This document shows, piece after piece, positions 22,782 through 31,213 of a stretch of 64,000 nt of DNA. Origin of the DNA: Porphyromonas vaginalis. GTDB lineage: Bacteria; Bacteroidota; Bacteroidia; Bacteroidales; Porphyromonadaceae. The stretch is taken from NCBI RefSeq assembly GCF_958301595.1, contig NZ_CATQJU010000001.1, forward strand, positions 1,364,001 to 1,428,000, in the 5' to 3' direction. How positions within the stretch are numbered: position 1 is the stretch's first letter; each line of letters opens with the position of its first letter. The position numbers were made by a program, and so were the translations under genes. The notes beneath the pieces are model-generated. The model did not search any database. It had not been told where the DNA came from and saw nothing but the letters and a program-made list of their open reading frames with translations.

Positions 22782-23663
22782 CTAAAGCAACAGCCCGTCA
22801 ATCAGATAGGCTGCTATATGTACGACGGCTAGCAAGACGACACCCATAGAGGTGCGCCTGAGCACAGCGTTGAGCTGGCTGCCGGTCACATGGATCATCT
22901 GACGGTATACGGATAGCGCGTAGAGGAGGTAGGGGAGCAGTAGGACGATGCCCCAGATGTTCCCCTTGAAGGCGACGATGGAGAGGAGCCATGCGAGGAG
23001 GATGTTGGCCAAGTAAAACTTTGGGGCGAACTCTTGACCCAGACGCACGATGCTCGTTCGCTTATTGTTCTTGCGATCCTCCTCGTAGTCTCGGTAATTG
23101 TTGACCACAAGGATATTGACTGCCACGGCACCCATAGCTGTTGCCACGAGGAAGCTCTGTGTCGTGACCGCTCCCGTCAGGAGGTAGTAAGTGGTCATCA
23201 CGGCGACCCAGCCGTAGAAGGTCATCACCGCCACATCGCCTAGCCCTAGGTAAGCAAGCGGAAAGGGGCCACCTGTGTACATCCAGGCGAAGAGTATGAT
23301 GAGCCCCCCAAGGAGGAGGAGCCACGGGTTGGTCTGCAGGCAAAGGGTCACCCCCGCTACGGCTGCAATGAGACCCCAAAAGAGTGCCACCCCGATGATG
23401 TCACGCTCTCGCAATTGACCCGAGGCGAGTGGGCGACTAAAGCCCACGCGTCCCGCTCCGTCAGCACCACGCTTGAAGTCGTAGTAGTCGTTGCAGCAGT
23501 TGGAGAAGGATTGCGCTGACAGTCCCACAACTAGGCAGAGCGTCGCTATGAGCCAGTTAGAGCCACCCTGTAGCCAAGCCAAAGCGATGGCTGCTGCTAT
23601 CGGTGCTAGCGATGCTGGCCAACTGTATGGTCGTGAGACCGATATGAATTGCTTGAGGGTCAT
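22782..23663 (-). CDS. menA: 1,4-dihydroxy-2-naphthoate polyprenyltransferase
   Basis: 293 residues, UbiA-superfamily integral membrane prenyltransferase with eight or nine helices. The first Asp-rich motif is NDYYDFKRGADGAGRVG (the NDxxD type with the extra residues seen in MenA), and the second is NYRDYEEDRKNNKRT. It attaches the polyprenyl tail to DHNA in menaquinone synthesis. The quinone made here would serve the cytochrome bd oxidase encoded at 11362-14194. The first helix sequence FISVSRPYSWPASLAPIAAAI is characteristic. Other men genes are not in the window. Confidence 0.93.
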   Translation of the reverse strand: MTLKQFISVSRPYSWPASLAPIAAAIALAWLQGGSNWLIATLCLVVGLSAQSFSNCCNDYYDFKRGADGAGRVGFSRPLASGQLRERDIIGVALFWGLIAAVAGVTLCLQTNPWLLLLGGLIILFAWMYTGGPFPLAYLGLGDVAVMTFYGWVAVMTTYYLLTGAVTTQSFLVATAMGAVAVNILVVNNYRDYEEDRKNNKRTSIVRLGQEFAPKFYLANILLAWLLSIVAFKGNIWGIVLLLPYLLYALSVYRQMIHVTGSQLNAVLRRTSMGVVLLAVVHIAAYLIDGLLL

Positions 23664-23699
23664 AATGTAGCGTGCCTGTCTCGAGCCTACACCTTATTA

Positions 23700-25076
23700 T
23701 TATAGCACCTCTGGACCTGGTGTACGCAGATGTGCGAAGAGGTGATCCGAGAGATAGATCATCGCACGCTTTTTCTCTTCCGTAGCGATGACTAGGTCAA
23801 TGCTGTTACCACTAGTTCCGTAGCAGATGAGCCGCACGGCTACATCGTCTACCGCCTCGAGGATACGCGCCTCAAAGCCTATGCGATGCCACCCCATATC
23901 GCCTACGATCGCGAGGATCGATAGGTCGCTTTGCACAGAGCCCTCAGCCCAGGGCGTCATCTCCTCGATCAGCGTGGAGATCGCCTCCGAGTCTTCCTCT
24001 GCGACGATGACGTAACCATCGCCCGAAGCCATCAAGATGTCTGGCTCTATGTGTAGGCGGTGCATAGCCTCCGTCAGCGTCACGAGGAACTGCCCCGTAG
24101 AGACGTCGCTATTGCTCAGATGCTTCAGCAGGAGCGTTACAACACACATCCCGTCCTTAGCCGAGATCGCCTTGATCATATCTCTGTTTGTCACATGAGA
24201 TATGAGCGTGCCAGGAGCCGACGGGTCGAGCGTGTTGAGCAGTCGCACAGGGATGCCCGCACGTCGTGCCGGCTCGATGCAGGCGGGGTGCAGGATCTTA
24301 GCTCCGCAGCGTGCTAGCTCAGCTGCTTCGCCAAAGCTCAGACGACGCACAGGCGACGTCATATTGACTACTCGCGGATCATTGTTGTGCAGCCCATCAA
24401 TGTCGGTCCATATCTGTATCTCCTCAGCTTGTACCGCCTCGCCAATGAGCGTAGCACTGTAGTCGCTACCGCCACGACGCAGGTTGTCCACCTCGCCGAA
24501 AGCGTTGCGACAGATGTACCCCTCCGTGAGGAAGAGTGCCTCCGCATCGCGTACCTCCTCGACCATCGGGCGCAACCGCTGAGCAATGTACTCGATGTCC
24601 GGTCGCCCCTCGTGGGTGATGCGCATGAAGTCTAGAGCCAGTAGCTTGTGCGGTGTGATCCCCTCGTAGAGCTGTAGCGTGAGTGCCATCAGGGCGGTAC
24701 ACATCATCTCGCCACAAGCGAGGATCTGCTTCTCATCGTTGTGGGTAAAAGCCTCGTTGAGCGTCTGAAGTAGGAGACTGTCCAAGATCGGAGTCAAAGC
24801 CTCCTCTGCCAACTGCTGGTGTAGCTCATGCCCCGCGAATAGCTCTGGTACTACATTGTCTATGTAGCGACTACGGAGCATCTCCACATGACGAGTCGCA
24901 CGATCACGCTCGCCAGAGGTGATCAGCTCCGTCAGCGTCACGAGGTCGTTCGTCGTGCCAGCCATAGCCGAGAGCACCAGCGTCTTGCGCCCTGGTATAC
25001 TCGCCACTAGATGCGCTACCGAGCGTATGCGATCGGGTGAACCGACAGAGGTGCCGCCAAACTTCAGTACGATCAT
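23700..25076 (-). CDS. Aspartate kinase (monofunctional)
   Basis: 458 residues. The amino-acid kinase domain starts with VLKFGGTSVG, and RGGSDYSATLIGEAV plus TDIDGLHNNDPRVV mark the nucleotide and aspartate sites. The C-terminal ~140 residues form two ACT domains (VTLLLKHLSNSDVS..., LSILAIVGDMGWHRIG), the usual lysine or threonine feedback sensors. It phosphorylates aspartate as the first step towards lysine, diaminopimelate, threonine and methionine. dapB lies at 62405. The start codon overlaps the FtsE-like gene by 4 bp (ATGA), so translation is probably coupled. Confidence 0.95.
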   Translation of the reverse strand: MIVLKFGGTSVGSPDRIRSVAHLVASIPGRKTLVLSAMAGTTNDLVTLTELITSGERDRATRHVEMLRSRYIDNVVPELFAGHELHQQLAEEALTPILDSLLLQTLNEAFTHNDEKQILACGEMMCTALMALTLQLYEGITPHKLLALDFMRITHEGRPDIEYIAQRLRPMVEEVRDAEALFLTEGYICRNAFGEVDNLRRGGSDYSATLIGEAVQAEEIQIWTDIDGLHNNDPRVVNMTSPVRRLSFGEAAELARCGAKILHPACIEPARRAGIPVRLLNTLDPSAPGTLISHVTNRDMIKAISAKDGMCVVTLLLKHLSNSDVSTGQFLVTLTEAMHRLHIEPDILMASGDGYVIVAEEDSEAISTLIEEMTPWAEGSVQSDLSILAIVGDMGWHRIGFEARILEAVDDVAVRLICYGTSGNSIDLVIATEEKKRAMIYLSDHLFAHLRTPGPEVL

Positions 25077-25810
25077 AGTGCTACTTCAATAGGGTCTGTA
25101 GAAGGCTCCTCGATCTCCTCTAGGGTAGGGGGTAGGTCAATACGCTCCAGCGTACGACTCTCCAGATCGATATGGTATCTTGTGGCGGGTAGCTCCTGTA
25201 TGAGCGTCTCATTGTGCGTGCTCATCAGCACCGCCACACCCTCCTTAGCCAGTGATTGGATCAGCTGACCGATCAGTAGTGACGTCTCACTATCTAGTCC
25301 CGTCGTAGGCTCATCGAGTAGGATCAGTCGTGGACGTACGACCAGGGCTCGCGCTATGCAGATACGCTCAGCCTCGCCACCGCTCAACTCGTGTGGGTAC
25401 TTGTAGTGCTTGCCCTCCATACCGACCTGTGCTAGTGCCTCCTCGATACGCGTAGCACGCTGCTCCCGCTTTTTCACCCCCACGGCACGAAGGACGAAGT
25501 CTAGGTTGCCCTGCACCGTATAGTTATATAGGAGCTGCGCCTGTGACTGGAAGACGATCCCCAGCGAGCGTCTCAAGGCTTGTCGCTGGCGTACAGACAT
25601 GCGGTGCAGGTTGTAGTCGAGCACCTTAGCGACGCCACCCTTAGGGGCCAGCTCGCCATAGAGTATCTCTAGGAGCGAACTCTTGCCACTCCCCACGGGA
25701 CCCGTAAGGTAGGCAAAGTCCCCCGCTTCGAGCGATAGTGTGACGTCTCGCAGTAGCTCATGCTCATTGCGTGATACCGTGACGCCCTGTAGGTCAATGA
25801 TCGTACTCAT
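25073..25810 (-). CDS. FtsE-like ABC transporter ATP-binding protein
   Basis: 245 residues. Walker A GPVGSGKSS, Q-loop VFQSQAQLL, signature LSGGEAERICIARAL, Walker B LILLDEPTTGLD and switch His in MSTHNE are all intact. Size and sequence fit the FtsE/LolD class. In Bacteroidota this protein is usually annotated FtsE, the ATPase that with FtsX signals to cell-wall hydrolases at division. No ftsX gene lies next to it, so the partner is elsewhere or the name is approximate. It is the gene immediately upstream of aspartate kinase. Confidence 0.85.
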   Translation of the reverse strand: MSTIIDLQGVTVSRNEHELLRDVTLSLEAGDFAYLTGPVGSGKSSLLEILYGELAPKGGVAKVLDYNLHRMSVRQRQALRRSLGIVFQSQAQLLYNYTVQGNLDFVLRAVGVKKREQRATRIEEALAQVGMEGKHYKYPHELSGGEAERICIARALVVRPRLILLDEPTTGLDSETSLLIGQLIQSLAKEGVAVLMSTHNETLIQELPATRYHIDLESRTLERIDLPPTLEEIEEPSTDPIEVAL

Positions 25811-25835
25811 AGTGGCTAACGTCTAGATTCATTGG

Positions 25836-26363
25836 TTACTGAAGTGCAAAGCGCAGATACGCCTCACAGTTTGCCGGTAGCCTCTCGGCGACCGTATCGC
25901 TATACGTGTCGTAAAAGGCGTGATGCCCTATATAGTCAGCTCGTGCGAAAGCGGCTAGCCCCTCGTAAGGTGTAAGGAAAGTCGCTAGCGTATGCTTTTG
26001 CGATCCGCCCTCGCAGAAGTTTGCCTCAGCACTACCACAAGAGACAGCGACACCCAGCTGGCGACCCACCCATGCGTCGCCCCCTTCGCCGAAGGCCCAG
26101 CCCTCGCCAAAGACCTCGTCAGTCCACTGCTTCAGGATGGCCGGAGCGGAGTACCAGTAGAGGGGGAATTGTAGTATCACACGATCGTGACGCTCCACGA
26201 GCGCACGCTCATGCGCCACGTCTATGGGCGTCCCTGCAGGGTAAGCGTCACAGAGGCTATGTATCGTAGCGTGTCCCGTGAGTGCCTCCATCCAAGCTTT
26301 GTTGATGACAGAGTGCTCCAAGTCGGGATGCGCTACGATGATCAGCGTGTTATGTCTCTCCAT
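25836..26363 (-). CDS. Flavodoxin-fold NAD(P)H-dependent oxidoreductase
   Basis: 175 residues from ATG 26363; an alternative GTG at 26369 abuts the stop codon of the upstream gene. The sequence matches the KefF/MdaB-type quinone reductase family: LIIVAHPDLEHSVINKAW, then ILQFPLYWYSAPAILKQWTDEVFGEGWAFG (flavin and substrate loops) and VSCGSAEANFCEGG. A cytoplasmic flavoenzyme reducing quinones or acting as a regulatory subunit. No potassium efflux gene is nearby. It lies between the outer-membrane protein gene and the FtsE-like gene in the same run. Confidence 0.85.
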   Translation of the reverse strand: MERHNTLIIVAHPDLEHSVINKAWMEALTGHATIHSLCDAYPAGTPIDVAHERALVERHDRVILQFPLYWYSAPAILKQWTDEVFGEGWAFGEGGDAWVGRQLGVAVSCGSAEANFCEGGSQKHTLATFLTPYEGLAAFARADYIGHHAFYDTYSDTVAERLPANCEAYLRFALQ

Positions 26364-26369
26364 ATTCAC

Positions 26370-27056
26370 TTAGAAAGTAAAGCCAGCACCGAGGTAGAAG
26401 GAGGTATTGCGCATAGCCTTCTGACCAAACTTCTCTAGCTTAGGATCATTCTTCTCAAGCTTCAGCTCATCGACGAAGCCCATGTCAGCGCCTAGCATAC
26501 CATACCACGAGCCGAAGGTTACCTTAGCCTTAGCACCCAGACCGATGTCGTAGCGCTTGAGCTTGGCACCATCCATCCCGAGGATGCCGTCCTTGTAGAC
26601 GTTGTAAGTCTTCTGGATATCGTCTAGGATTTTACCCTGGCTTACGGTAGCTCCCAGTGCGTAGGCGAAGTAAGGACCAGCCTCTACGGAAGCACCGATA
26701 GTAGGCGTCAAGTTCAGACGTACACCCACATTTATGGGGATCTGCATGTAGTGGCTGTAAATCTTTATGTCGCCCTCACCCTTTGGAGAGAGGAAAGTAT
26801 ATTGATTTCCCTTCATCGCAAAGGTCAGTCCTGAGCCGATGTACATCATCTTGCCCACATTGACGTCTACTCCAGCGCCTAGGCGGTAGCCAACGAAAAG
26901 CTTGTTTTCAGAGACATCCTGAAGCGTCTTAGCATGCGAAAGGTTAAAGAGTGGAGCTGCGTCAACGTAGATACGCAGAGGCATCTGAGCCTGAGCTGTG
27001 CCACCGAGCGCGCAGAGTGCTACGAGAGAAAGTAGTAGTGTACGTAGTCTTGTCAT
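26370..27056 (-). CDS. Outer-membrane beta-barrel protein (porin family)
   Basis: 228 residues. A clear signal peptide ends GGTAQAQ (about residue 24). The rest is alternating-hydrophobic, aromatic-rich strand sequence ending in AGFTF with a C-terminal Phe, the signal for outer-membrane barrel assembly. It resembles the small OmpW/OMP_b-brl_2-type barrels abundant in Bacteroidota (GAGVDVNVGKMMYIGSGLTFAMKG). The cargo, if any, is unknown. First gene of the ten-gene minus-strand run that ends at tadA. Confidence 0.85.
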   Translation of the reverse strand: MTRLRTLLLSLVALCALGGTAQAQMPLRIYVDAAPLFNLSHAKTLQDVSENKLFVGYRLGAGVDVNVGKMMYIGSGLTFAMKGNQYTFLSPKGEGDIKIYSHYMQIPINVGVRLNLTPTIGASVEAGPYFAYALGATVSQGKILDDIQKTYNVYKDGILGMDGAKLKRYDIGLGAKAKVTFGSWYGMLGADMGFVDELKLEKNDPKLEKFGQKAMRNTSFYLGAGFTF

Positions 27057-27093
27057 AGTAATATCTGTATAAGGTAAAGTTGTAATTACTCCT

Positions 27094-27101
27094 CAAAAGT
27101 A
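27094..27101 (-). promoter_or_regulatory. Putative promoter (-7 box) of the outer-membrane protein run
   Basis: On the minus strand TACTTTTG, fitting TAnnTTTG, 38 bp before the start codon. It would drive the gene run from 27056 down to 18546. Confidence 0.45.
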
Positions 27102-27165
27102 CAACAATCTTGCGAGATGAGCCGGTTCGAGCGTCCGTGCGTCCCTGCGGGCTACTCGTGGGGTG

Positions 27166-27810
27166 CTAGTCAACGTGTATCACATAGCGATCCTTGCGGG
27201 GTGCTGGCTCGGGACTCTCATCTGGGTAGCCGATGATGCAGCAGGCGACACCCACGAGGTCTCCCTCCAGTCCCCACTCCTTGAGAAGTGCTTGACCCTC
27301 CTCCAGCTCGAAGATCCCCTTAGCCGCATTGATCCAGCAAGTGCCGAGACCGAGCGCGTGAGCTGCGTTCTGCATGTTGCCTACCACCAGAGCGCCATCT
27401 TGTAGGTAATTGCTCGATAGCGACTTGTCCGCCAGCACGACGAAGACCGCTGGAGCACCGTAAAACTGATCCTCCTCTCCACCGCGAGCTTTGTTAGCCA
27501 GCTGCGAGAGCTGGTTGCGCACAGTACGATTGGTCACAGCCACGATCGTGACAGACTGCTTGCCCATCGCCGAGGGCGCATAGGTGCCCGCCTCGAGTAC
27601 CTTGTCTAGGAGCTCCTGAGACGGTAGTTCAGGCTTATACTTACGTATACTCCTGCGTGTTAGGAAGATGTCCATTTTCTCTTGAGTTGTCATACGCATA
27701 GTCTCTTCTGTAGTATTTGATTGATCTGTTGTTGTAGCCTTCTGACAAGCGACAGCTCCCACGAGGAGCAGTATCATCGTCATCGTCATCGGCATCCATT
27801 TACGTAGCAT
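27166..27810 (-). CDS. Nitroreductase-family protein with a lipoprotein-type signal
   Basis: 214 residues. The N-terminus has a hydrophobic segment ending VGAVACQK, a possible lipobox. The nitroreductase domain starts at ~50: FLTRRSIRKYKPE (FMN-phosphate-binding Arg/Ser), GTYAPSAMGKQ, then NMQNAAHALGLGTCWINAA and GYPDESPEPAPRKDRYV. Family members are FMN-dependent NAD(P)H oxidoreductases, normally cytoplasmic. An exported, lipid-anchored version is unusual because FMN and NAD(P)H are scarce outside the cytoplasm. Alternatively the real start is the internal Met near residue 39 (MRMTTQEKMDIFL), which would give a standard cytoplasmic enzyme. Confidence 0.85.
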   Translation of the reverse strand: MLRKWMPMTMTMILLLVGAVACQKATTTDQSNTTEETMRMTTQEKMDIFLTRRSIRKYKPELPSQELLDKVLEAGTYAPSAMGKQSVTIVAVTNRTVRNQLSQLANKARGGEEDQFYGAPAVFVVLADKSLSSNYLQDGALVVGNMQNAAHALGLGTCWINAAKGIFELEEGQALLKEWGLEGDLVGVACCIIGYPDESPEPAPRKDRYVIHVD

Positions 27811-27896
27811 AGTCGGTTAGTCTCGATTCGTTAGTATATAAGCCCTTTATAAGCCCTTGCCTCTTGCGGCAAAAGCCCTCTACCCACAAATATACG

Positions 27897-27904
27897 AAAA
27901 GCTC
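27897..27904 (-). promoter_or_regulatory. Putative promoter (-7 box) of the nitroreductase gene
   Basis: TATATTTG on the minus strand, 87 bp before the start codon. Confidence 0.4.
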
Positions 27905-27961
27905 TCCACAGCAGAAGCTCCCCACCCACCCGCCCCGCTCCCGCTCCAGACCGCCCCCTCT

Positions 27962-27989
27962 AGTCGTCCAGGGCTTTGCCCCTCCGACT
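27962..27989. repeat. AGTCG-GGGCTTTGCCC-CGACT hairpin
   Basis: Small two-tier hairpin closely related to 18402-18439 (AGTCG...GGAGCTTTGCTCC...CGACT). The outer stem is the same and the inner stem is changed in a paired manner (GGG/CCC against GGAG/CTCC). Confidence 0.55.
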
Positions 27990-28002
27990 GGGGGTTGGCT
28001 CG

Positions 28003-28310
28003 TTACAATAATTTAGATCTGACTACACATCGATACGGGGCTGTGTCGGGAAAAAAGTGATTTCCACGTGGATATTTCAAAATCTCCACGTGGAGAATAA
28101 AAAATTCTTCGGAGGAATGAAATGAAACTTCGGAAGAATGAAATGAAACTTCGGAAGAAATGAATCACGCCCACGTGGAAAAAGAAAAATATCCACGTGG
28201 AGATTTGAGATTTTCCACGTGGATATTCGAGAAAGGAGGGAATCGGACGAATTTCCCTGTAAAGAGATGTAAATAGAGATTAGAGGTTAGAGGGTAGAGA
28301 TCAGAGGTTA
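28003..28310 (-). repeat. Palindrome-array element, CACGTG type, copy 2 (inverted)
   Basis: Reverse complement of 1664-1973 including both flanks. Palindrome starts: CCACGTGG at 28064 and 28086; CTTCGGAAG-type at 28107, 28128 and 28149; CCACGTGG at 28171, 28193 and 28215. All steps are 21 or 22 bp. Confidence 0.85.
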
Positions 28311-28422
28311 GAGGGTAGGGGAGAGACATTATATACAATGAGCTTAGCTATGATCGCTTGTCCCTACGAATCGCTACTCGTGTGGCGGGGACTGGGCTGG
28401 CGAGATCGATGGAGTATAAATG

Positions 28423-28597
28423 GAGACTGTTGCAAAAGTCAACAGTCTCACAATCTTGCTTGCAAGATTGTCCTGACTTTGCAGAAAGGATGAAGCGCAA
28501 GGCGCTGAGGGTGAGGTCTGAAGGGAGCATACCTCCGTATGTGACCGAAGCCGAATCCCGAAAGCAACACAGCGATTCGCCTTTATGCAACAGTCTC
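28423..28597. mobile_element. MITE-like element, 175 bp, 12 bp terminal inverted repeats
   Basis: GAGACTGTTGCA (28423-28434) and its exact complement TGCAACAGTCTC (28586-28597) bracket 151 bp with no ORF of any size. A second inward copy of the right-end word (CAACAGTCTC) lies at ~28441. Single copies of the same end word occur at 1463-1482 and ~14328-14339. The inner sequence contains CAATCTTGCTTGCAAGATTG, itself a palindrome. No matching target-site duplication is evident. Probably a non-autonomous derivative of an IS not present in the window. Confidence 0.6.
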
Positions 28598-28602
28598 AAA
28601 CG

Positions 28603-28640
28603 CAGGGCTCGGACGCACCGACTGGTGTGTCCGAGCCCTG
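28603..28640 (-). terminator. Strong hairpin, probable terminator of the transglutaminase-like gene
   Basis: Perfect 12 bp stem CAGGGCTCGGAC (28603-28614) / GTCCGAGCCCTG (28629-28640), 76 bp past the stop of the minus-strand gene at 28716. There is no long T-tract, so termination strength is uncertain. Confidence 0.55.
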
Positions 28641-28715
28641 TTCGTGTCGAGCAGCACGGCGGGGATGCCGTGCGCGGGGTGTTGTGAGAGGCGCGTGGGG
28701 TGTTGCGCGGTGCGA

Positions 28716-31169
28716 CTACAATTGCTTGAGTACCTTCACGAGATGCTCACCGATGTTGATGGTGTAGCCCTGCTGGATGTAGACGACTCGATTGAATGTG
28801 TCGCAGATGAGGAAGATGGGTAGCGAACTGGAGGTGAGCTTCATCTCCTCGCGGATCTCCTTGAGTATAGCACCCTCTGAGTCTATGCCCCAGACTACCT
28901 GAGCGGGTAGGTCGAAGCCTTCGTCGACAAATCGTGTAGCGGCGTCTTGGCTCTCAAAGAGTAGTACGACCGACTGGCTCCACTCCTCGAGAGAGGACTT
29001 ATAGATGGCGATGTCTCGTAGCGTATGATTGCTCGGCTCGTGATTTGGCGCGATCAAGCCTAAGATGTAGTAGCCACGTCCGGTGGTCGAGATGAGGCTC
29101 TTGGTGGTCTGTGTGGCGAGGTCGTAGTAGAGGTTCTCCGCATTAAAGCTGCCGATGACCTGTACCCCCTCATTGCTCTCTCGCATGGTGAGCTGTACGG
29201 TCGTGGTCTCCCCACGCTTGATCTCAAAAACTTCGCTATGGGTGAGCACGGCACCGCTGGCCATACGTGTGCCAGTGGTCAGGAGATAGCGGCCCTCGTC
29301 TAGGGTGATGCCCTGGGCAAAGTCACGACTCCAGGTAGCCTCCTCGTCGAAGGTCAGTAGCGAGGTCTTGCCATCGACGATGCGACTGATGGTAAAGTGC
29401 GCATAGTACTTAGGATCGCTGATATACTTCGAGGGGGTATAGCTTAATAGGAGTGTACCCTGAGGGGCGGTGGCTATGGGGCTAGCTTGGTCGTGCCAGA
29501 GGACGTCGACCCAGTGATCGTCTGTGTAATACTGCAGCTTGCCATTGATCTCGTTGATGCGTGCGGGCCATCCGAGACTACGGGCTGCTGCTACGAAGAA
29601 GATGTTTCTGCCTAGCTCATCGGTCTGTCGCTCGCGGTAGACGCTCATGGGCTGCATTCTGAGGCGCTGCGGGTTCTGGTCCGTTACGAGCTTAATATTG
29701 GCGAGCGTCCAGTCGATCAGCTCTTGTGGTGAGCGGAGGGCTGCTAGCTGCTCACGGAGGAAGTGCTTGTACGGTGTGAGCCACTCCAGCTCTACGCGGG
29801 GATTGAGGACGTACTTGCAGTAGATCTCCGACTGATTGGTCTCGGCAGTCTCACTGTCTTGTAGGACTTCGAGGGCGATGTCTCGCAGATCTTTCTTCGT
29901 TAGGACGGAGAGGAGCTTCTCGGCCATCTCTTTGTTGCCTGCTTGTGCTATGAATTGCTGAATGGTGGCGTGATTGCCTCGTGACTCATCGACCATCGTC
30001 GCCTCGTAGGCTTGCCGGATGCTATCCTCGTAAGCTAGACGCTCGTTGTTGACGCGTCGCATCTCTTCGGAGACTGGAGGCAGGGAGCCTGATATGCTAG
30101 GCGGTGTAAGGGTTTCGTCAAGAATCTTCGGCAGGCTCTCGGACGATAGGATCACGGTCTCCACGGGCTTGGCACCGAAGGTGACTTTCTTCAGGGCTAT
30201 GGCGCCGTCCTTTTCGACCCACACCATCATATCCCCGCGCCCAGCCGTGAGTTTGGCTCTTCCTAAGGCGTCGGTAAACTTAGAGGCTACGGTGAAGTAC
30301 TCGGCATAGTTGTACAGCTTGAAGTCTACGCGGGCATTGGCTACTGGCTCGCCCGCAGGCGTCTTCACCTCGATGGTGAGGTCGGAGCTGGGGGCGTAGT
30401 GGTCGATCACATTGATCTCGGTGAAGAAGGACGTCTGGCGGATCACTTCTTCGGGTCCGTCGTACGCTCCAAACACTTTGGTGTGCATGAGCATACCGCG
30501 CGAAGCACTCTCGTTGAACCACCCTAAGTTGAGCACAGGCTCAGGCTCGCAGGCACCTAAGAAGTACCACTGGCCATCGACCCACGCCTCGACCCACGCA
30601 TGATTATCGTCCGTATGCGCCCAGCGGGGCGTGTAGACCTGCCTGGCGGGGATACCCACAGAGCGGAGCGCCGCGACGAGCAGTGTGCTCTCCTCGCCAC
30701 ACCGTCCGTAAGCTGTACAGACGGTCGCTAGTGGGCTACTGGTGCGGGCGTCTGTGGGGCGGTAGGTGACCTTCTCGTGGCACCAGTGGTTGACCTCTAG
30801 CACAGCGTCGTACATAGACATGCGGCTGACACGATCTTTGAGCTCTTTGTAGAAGACCTCTCGGCTATTGTCCAGGTTCTCATTATTGACCCTAATCGGT
30901 AGGACGAAGTGTCTGAACTCCCGCTCGGGTATCTGCTTGCCCCAGGGCATCTCCTGGCGAGTCTGTAGTGAGAGTCGCACATTGTGCTCGTAAAAGGCTC
31001 TGCTATAGTCATAACGATCGGTGAGCGGTAGGTACTGATAGAGGAAGTCTAGGTACTGCTCGACCTGATCGCTACTCGTTGAGGTAGCGGTTGGCTTCGT
31101 TTGTGCTAGAGCCAGCGACCCGCTTAGGAGCATCACTGTGATGAGGTAAAGGAGAGCTTTTCGTGTCAT
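28716..31169 (-). CDS. Exported transglutaminase-like domain protein
   Basis: 817 residues with an N-terminal signal peptide (LLYLITVMLLSGSLALAQ). Residues ~110-215 form a transglutaminase-like core: the Cys in TAYGRCGEES, the His in DDNHAWVEAW, and a downstream WYFLGACEPEP, where an Asp usually completes the triad. A carboxypeptidase-like beta domain follows (~265-310, LTIEVKTPAGEPVANARVDFKLYN), then a second transglutaminase-like segment near 500-560 (AARSLGWPARINEING...DDHWVDVLWHD) without an obvious Cys. The C-terminal region looks thioredoxin-like but lacks CxxC. It is probably periplasmic and acts in peptide cleavage or crosslinking; the exact reaction is unknown. It is transcribed alone. 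Confidence 0.85.
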   Translation of the reverse strand: MTRKALLYLITVMLLSGSLALAQTKPTATSTSSDQVEQYLDFLYQYLPLTDRYDYSRAFYEHNVRLSLQTRQEMPWGKQIPEREFRHFVLPIRVNNENLDNSREVFYKELKDRVSRMSMYDAVLEVNHWCHEKVTYRPTDARTSSPLATVCTAYGRCGEESTLLVAALRSVGIPARQVYTPRWAHTDDNHAWVEAWVDGQWYFLGACEPEPVLNLGWFNESASRGMLMHTKVFGAYDGPEEVIRQTSFFTEINVIDHYAPSSDLTIEVKTPAGEPVANARVDFKLYNYAEYFTVASKFTDALGRAKLTAGRGDMMVWVEKDGAIALKKVTFGAKPVETVILSSESLPKILDETLTPPSISGSLPPVSEEMRRVNNERLAYEDSIRQAYEATMVDESRGNHATIQQFIAQAGNKEMAEKLLSVLTKKDLRDIALEVLQDSETAETNQSEIYCKYVLNPRVELEWLTPYKHFLREQLAALRSPQELIDWTLANIKLVTDQNPQRLRMQPMSVYRERQTDELGRNIFFVAAARSLGWPARINEINGKLQYYTDDHWVDVLWHDQASPIATAPQGTLLLSYTPSKYISDPKYYAHFTISRIVDGKTSLLTFDEEATWSRDFAQGITLDEGRYLLTTGTRMASGAVLTHSEVFEIKRGETTTVQLTMRESNEGVQVIGSFNAENLYYDLATQTTKSLISTTGRGYYILGLIAPNHEPSNHTLRDIAIYKSSLEEWSQSVVLLFESQDAATRFVDEGFDLPAQVVWGIDSEGAILKEIREEMKLTSSSLPIFLICDTFNRVVYIQQGYTINIGEHLVKVLKQL

Positions 31170-31200
31170 AAGATTTAGATAGAGAGTTGTATTTGCTGTG

Positions 31201-31208
31201 CAAAGATA
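31201..31208 (-). promoter_or_regulatory. Putative promoter (-7 box) of the transglutaminase-like gene
   Basis: TATCTTTG on the minus strand, 32 bp before the start codon, just past the cutC stop. Confidence 0.45.
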
Positions 31209-31213
31209 AGTGT

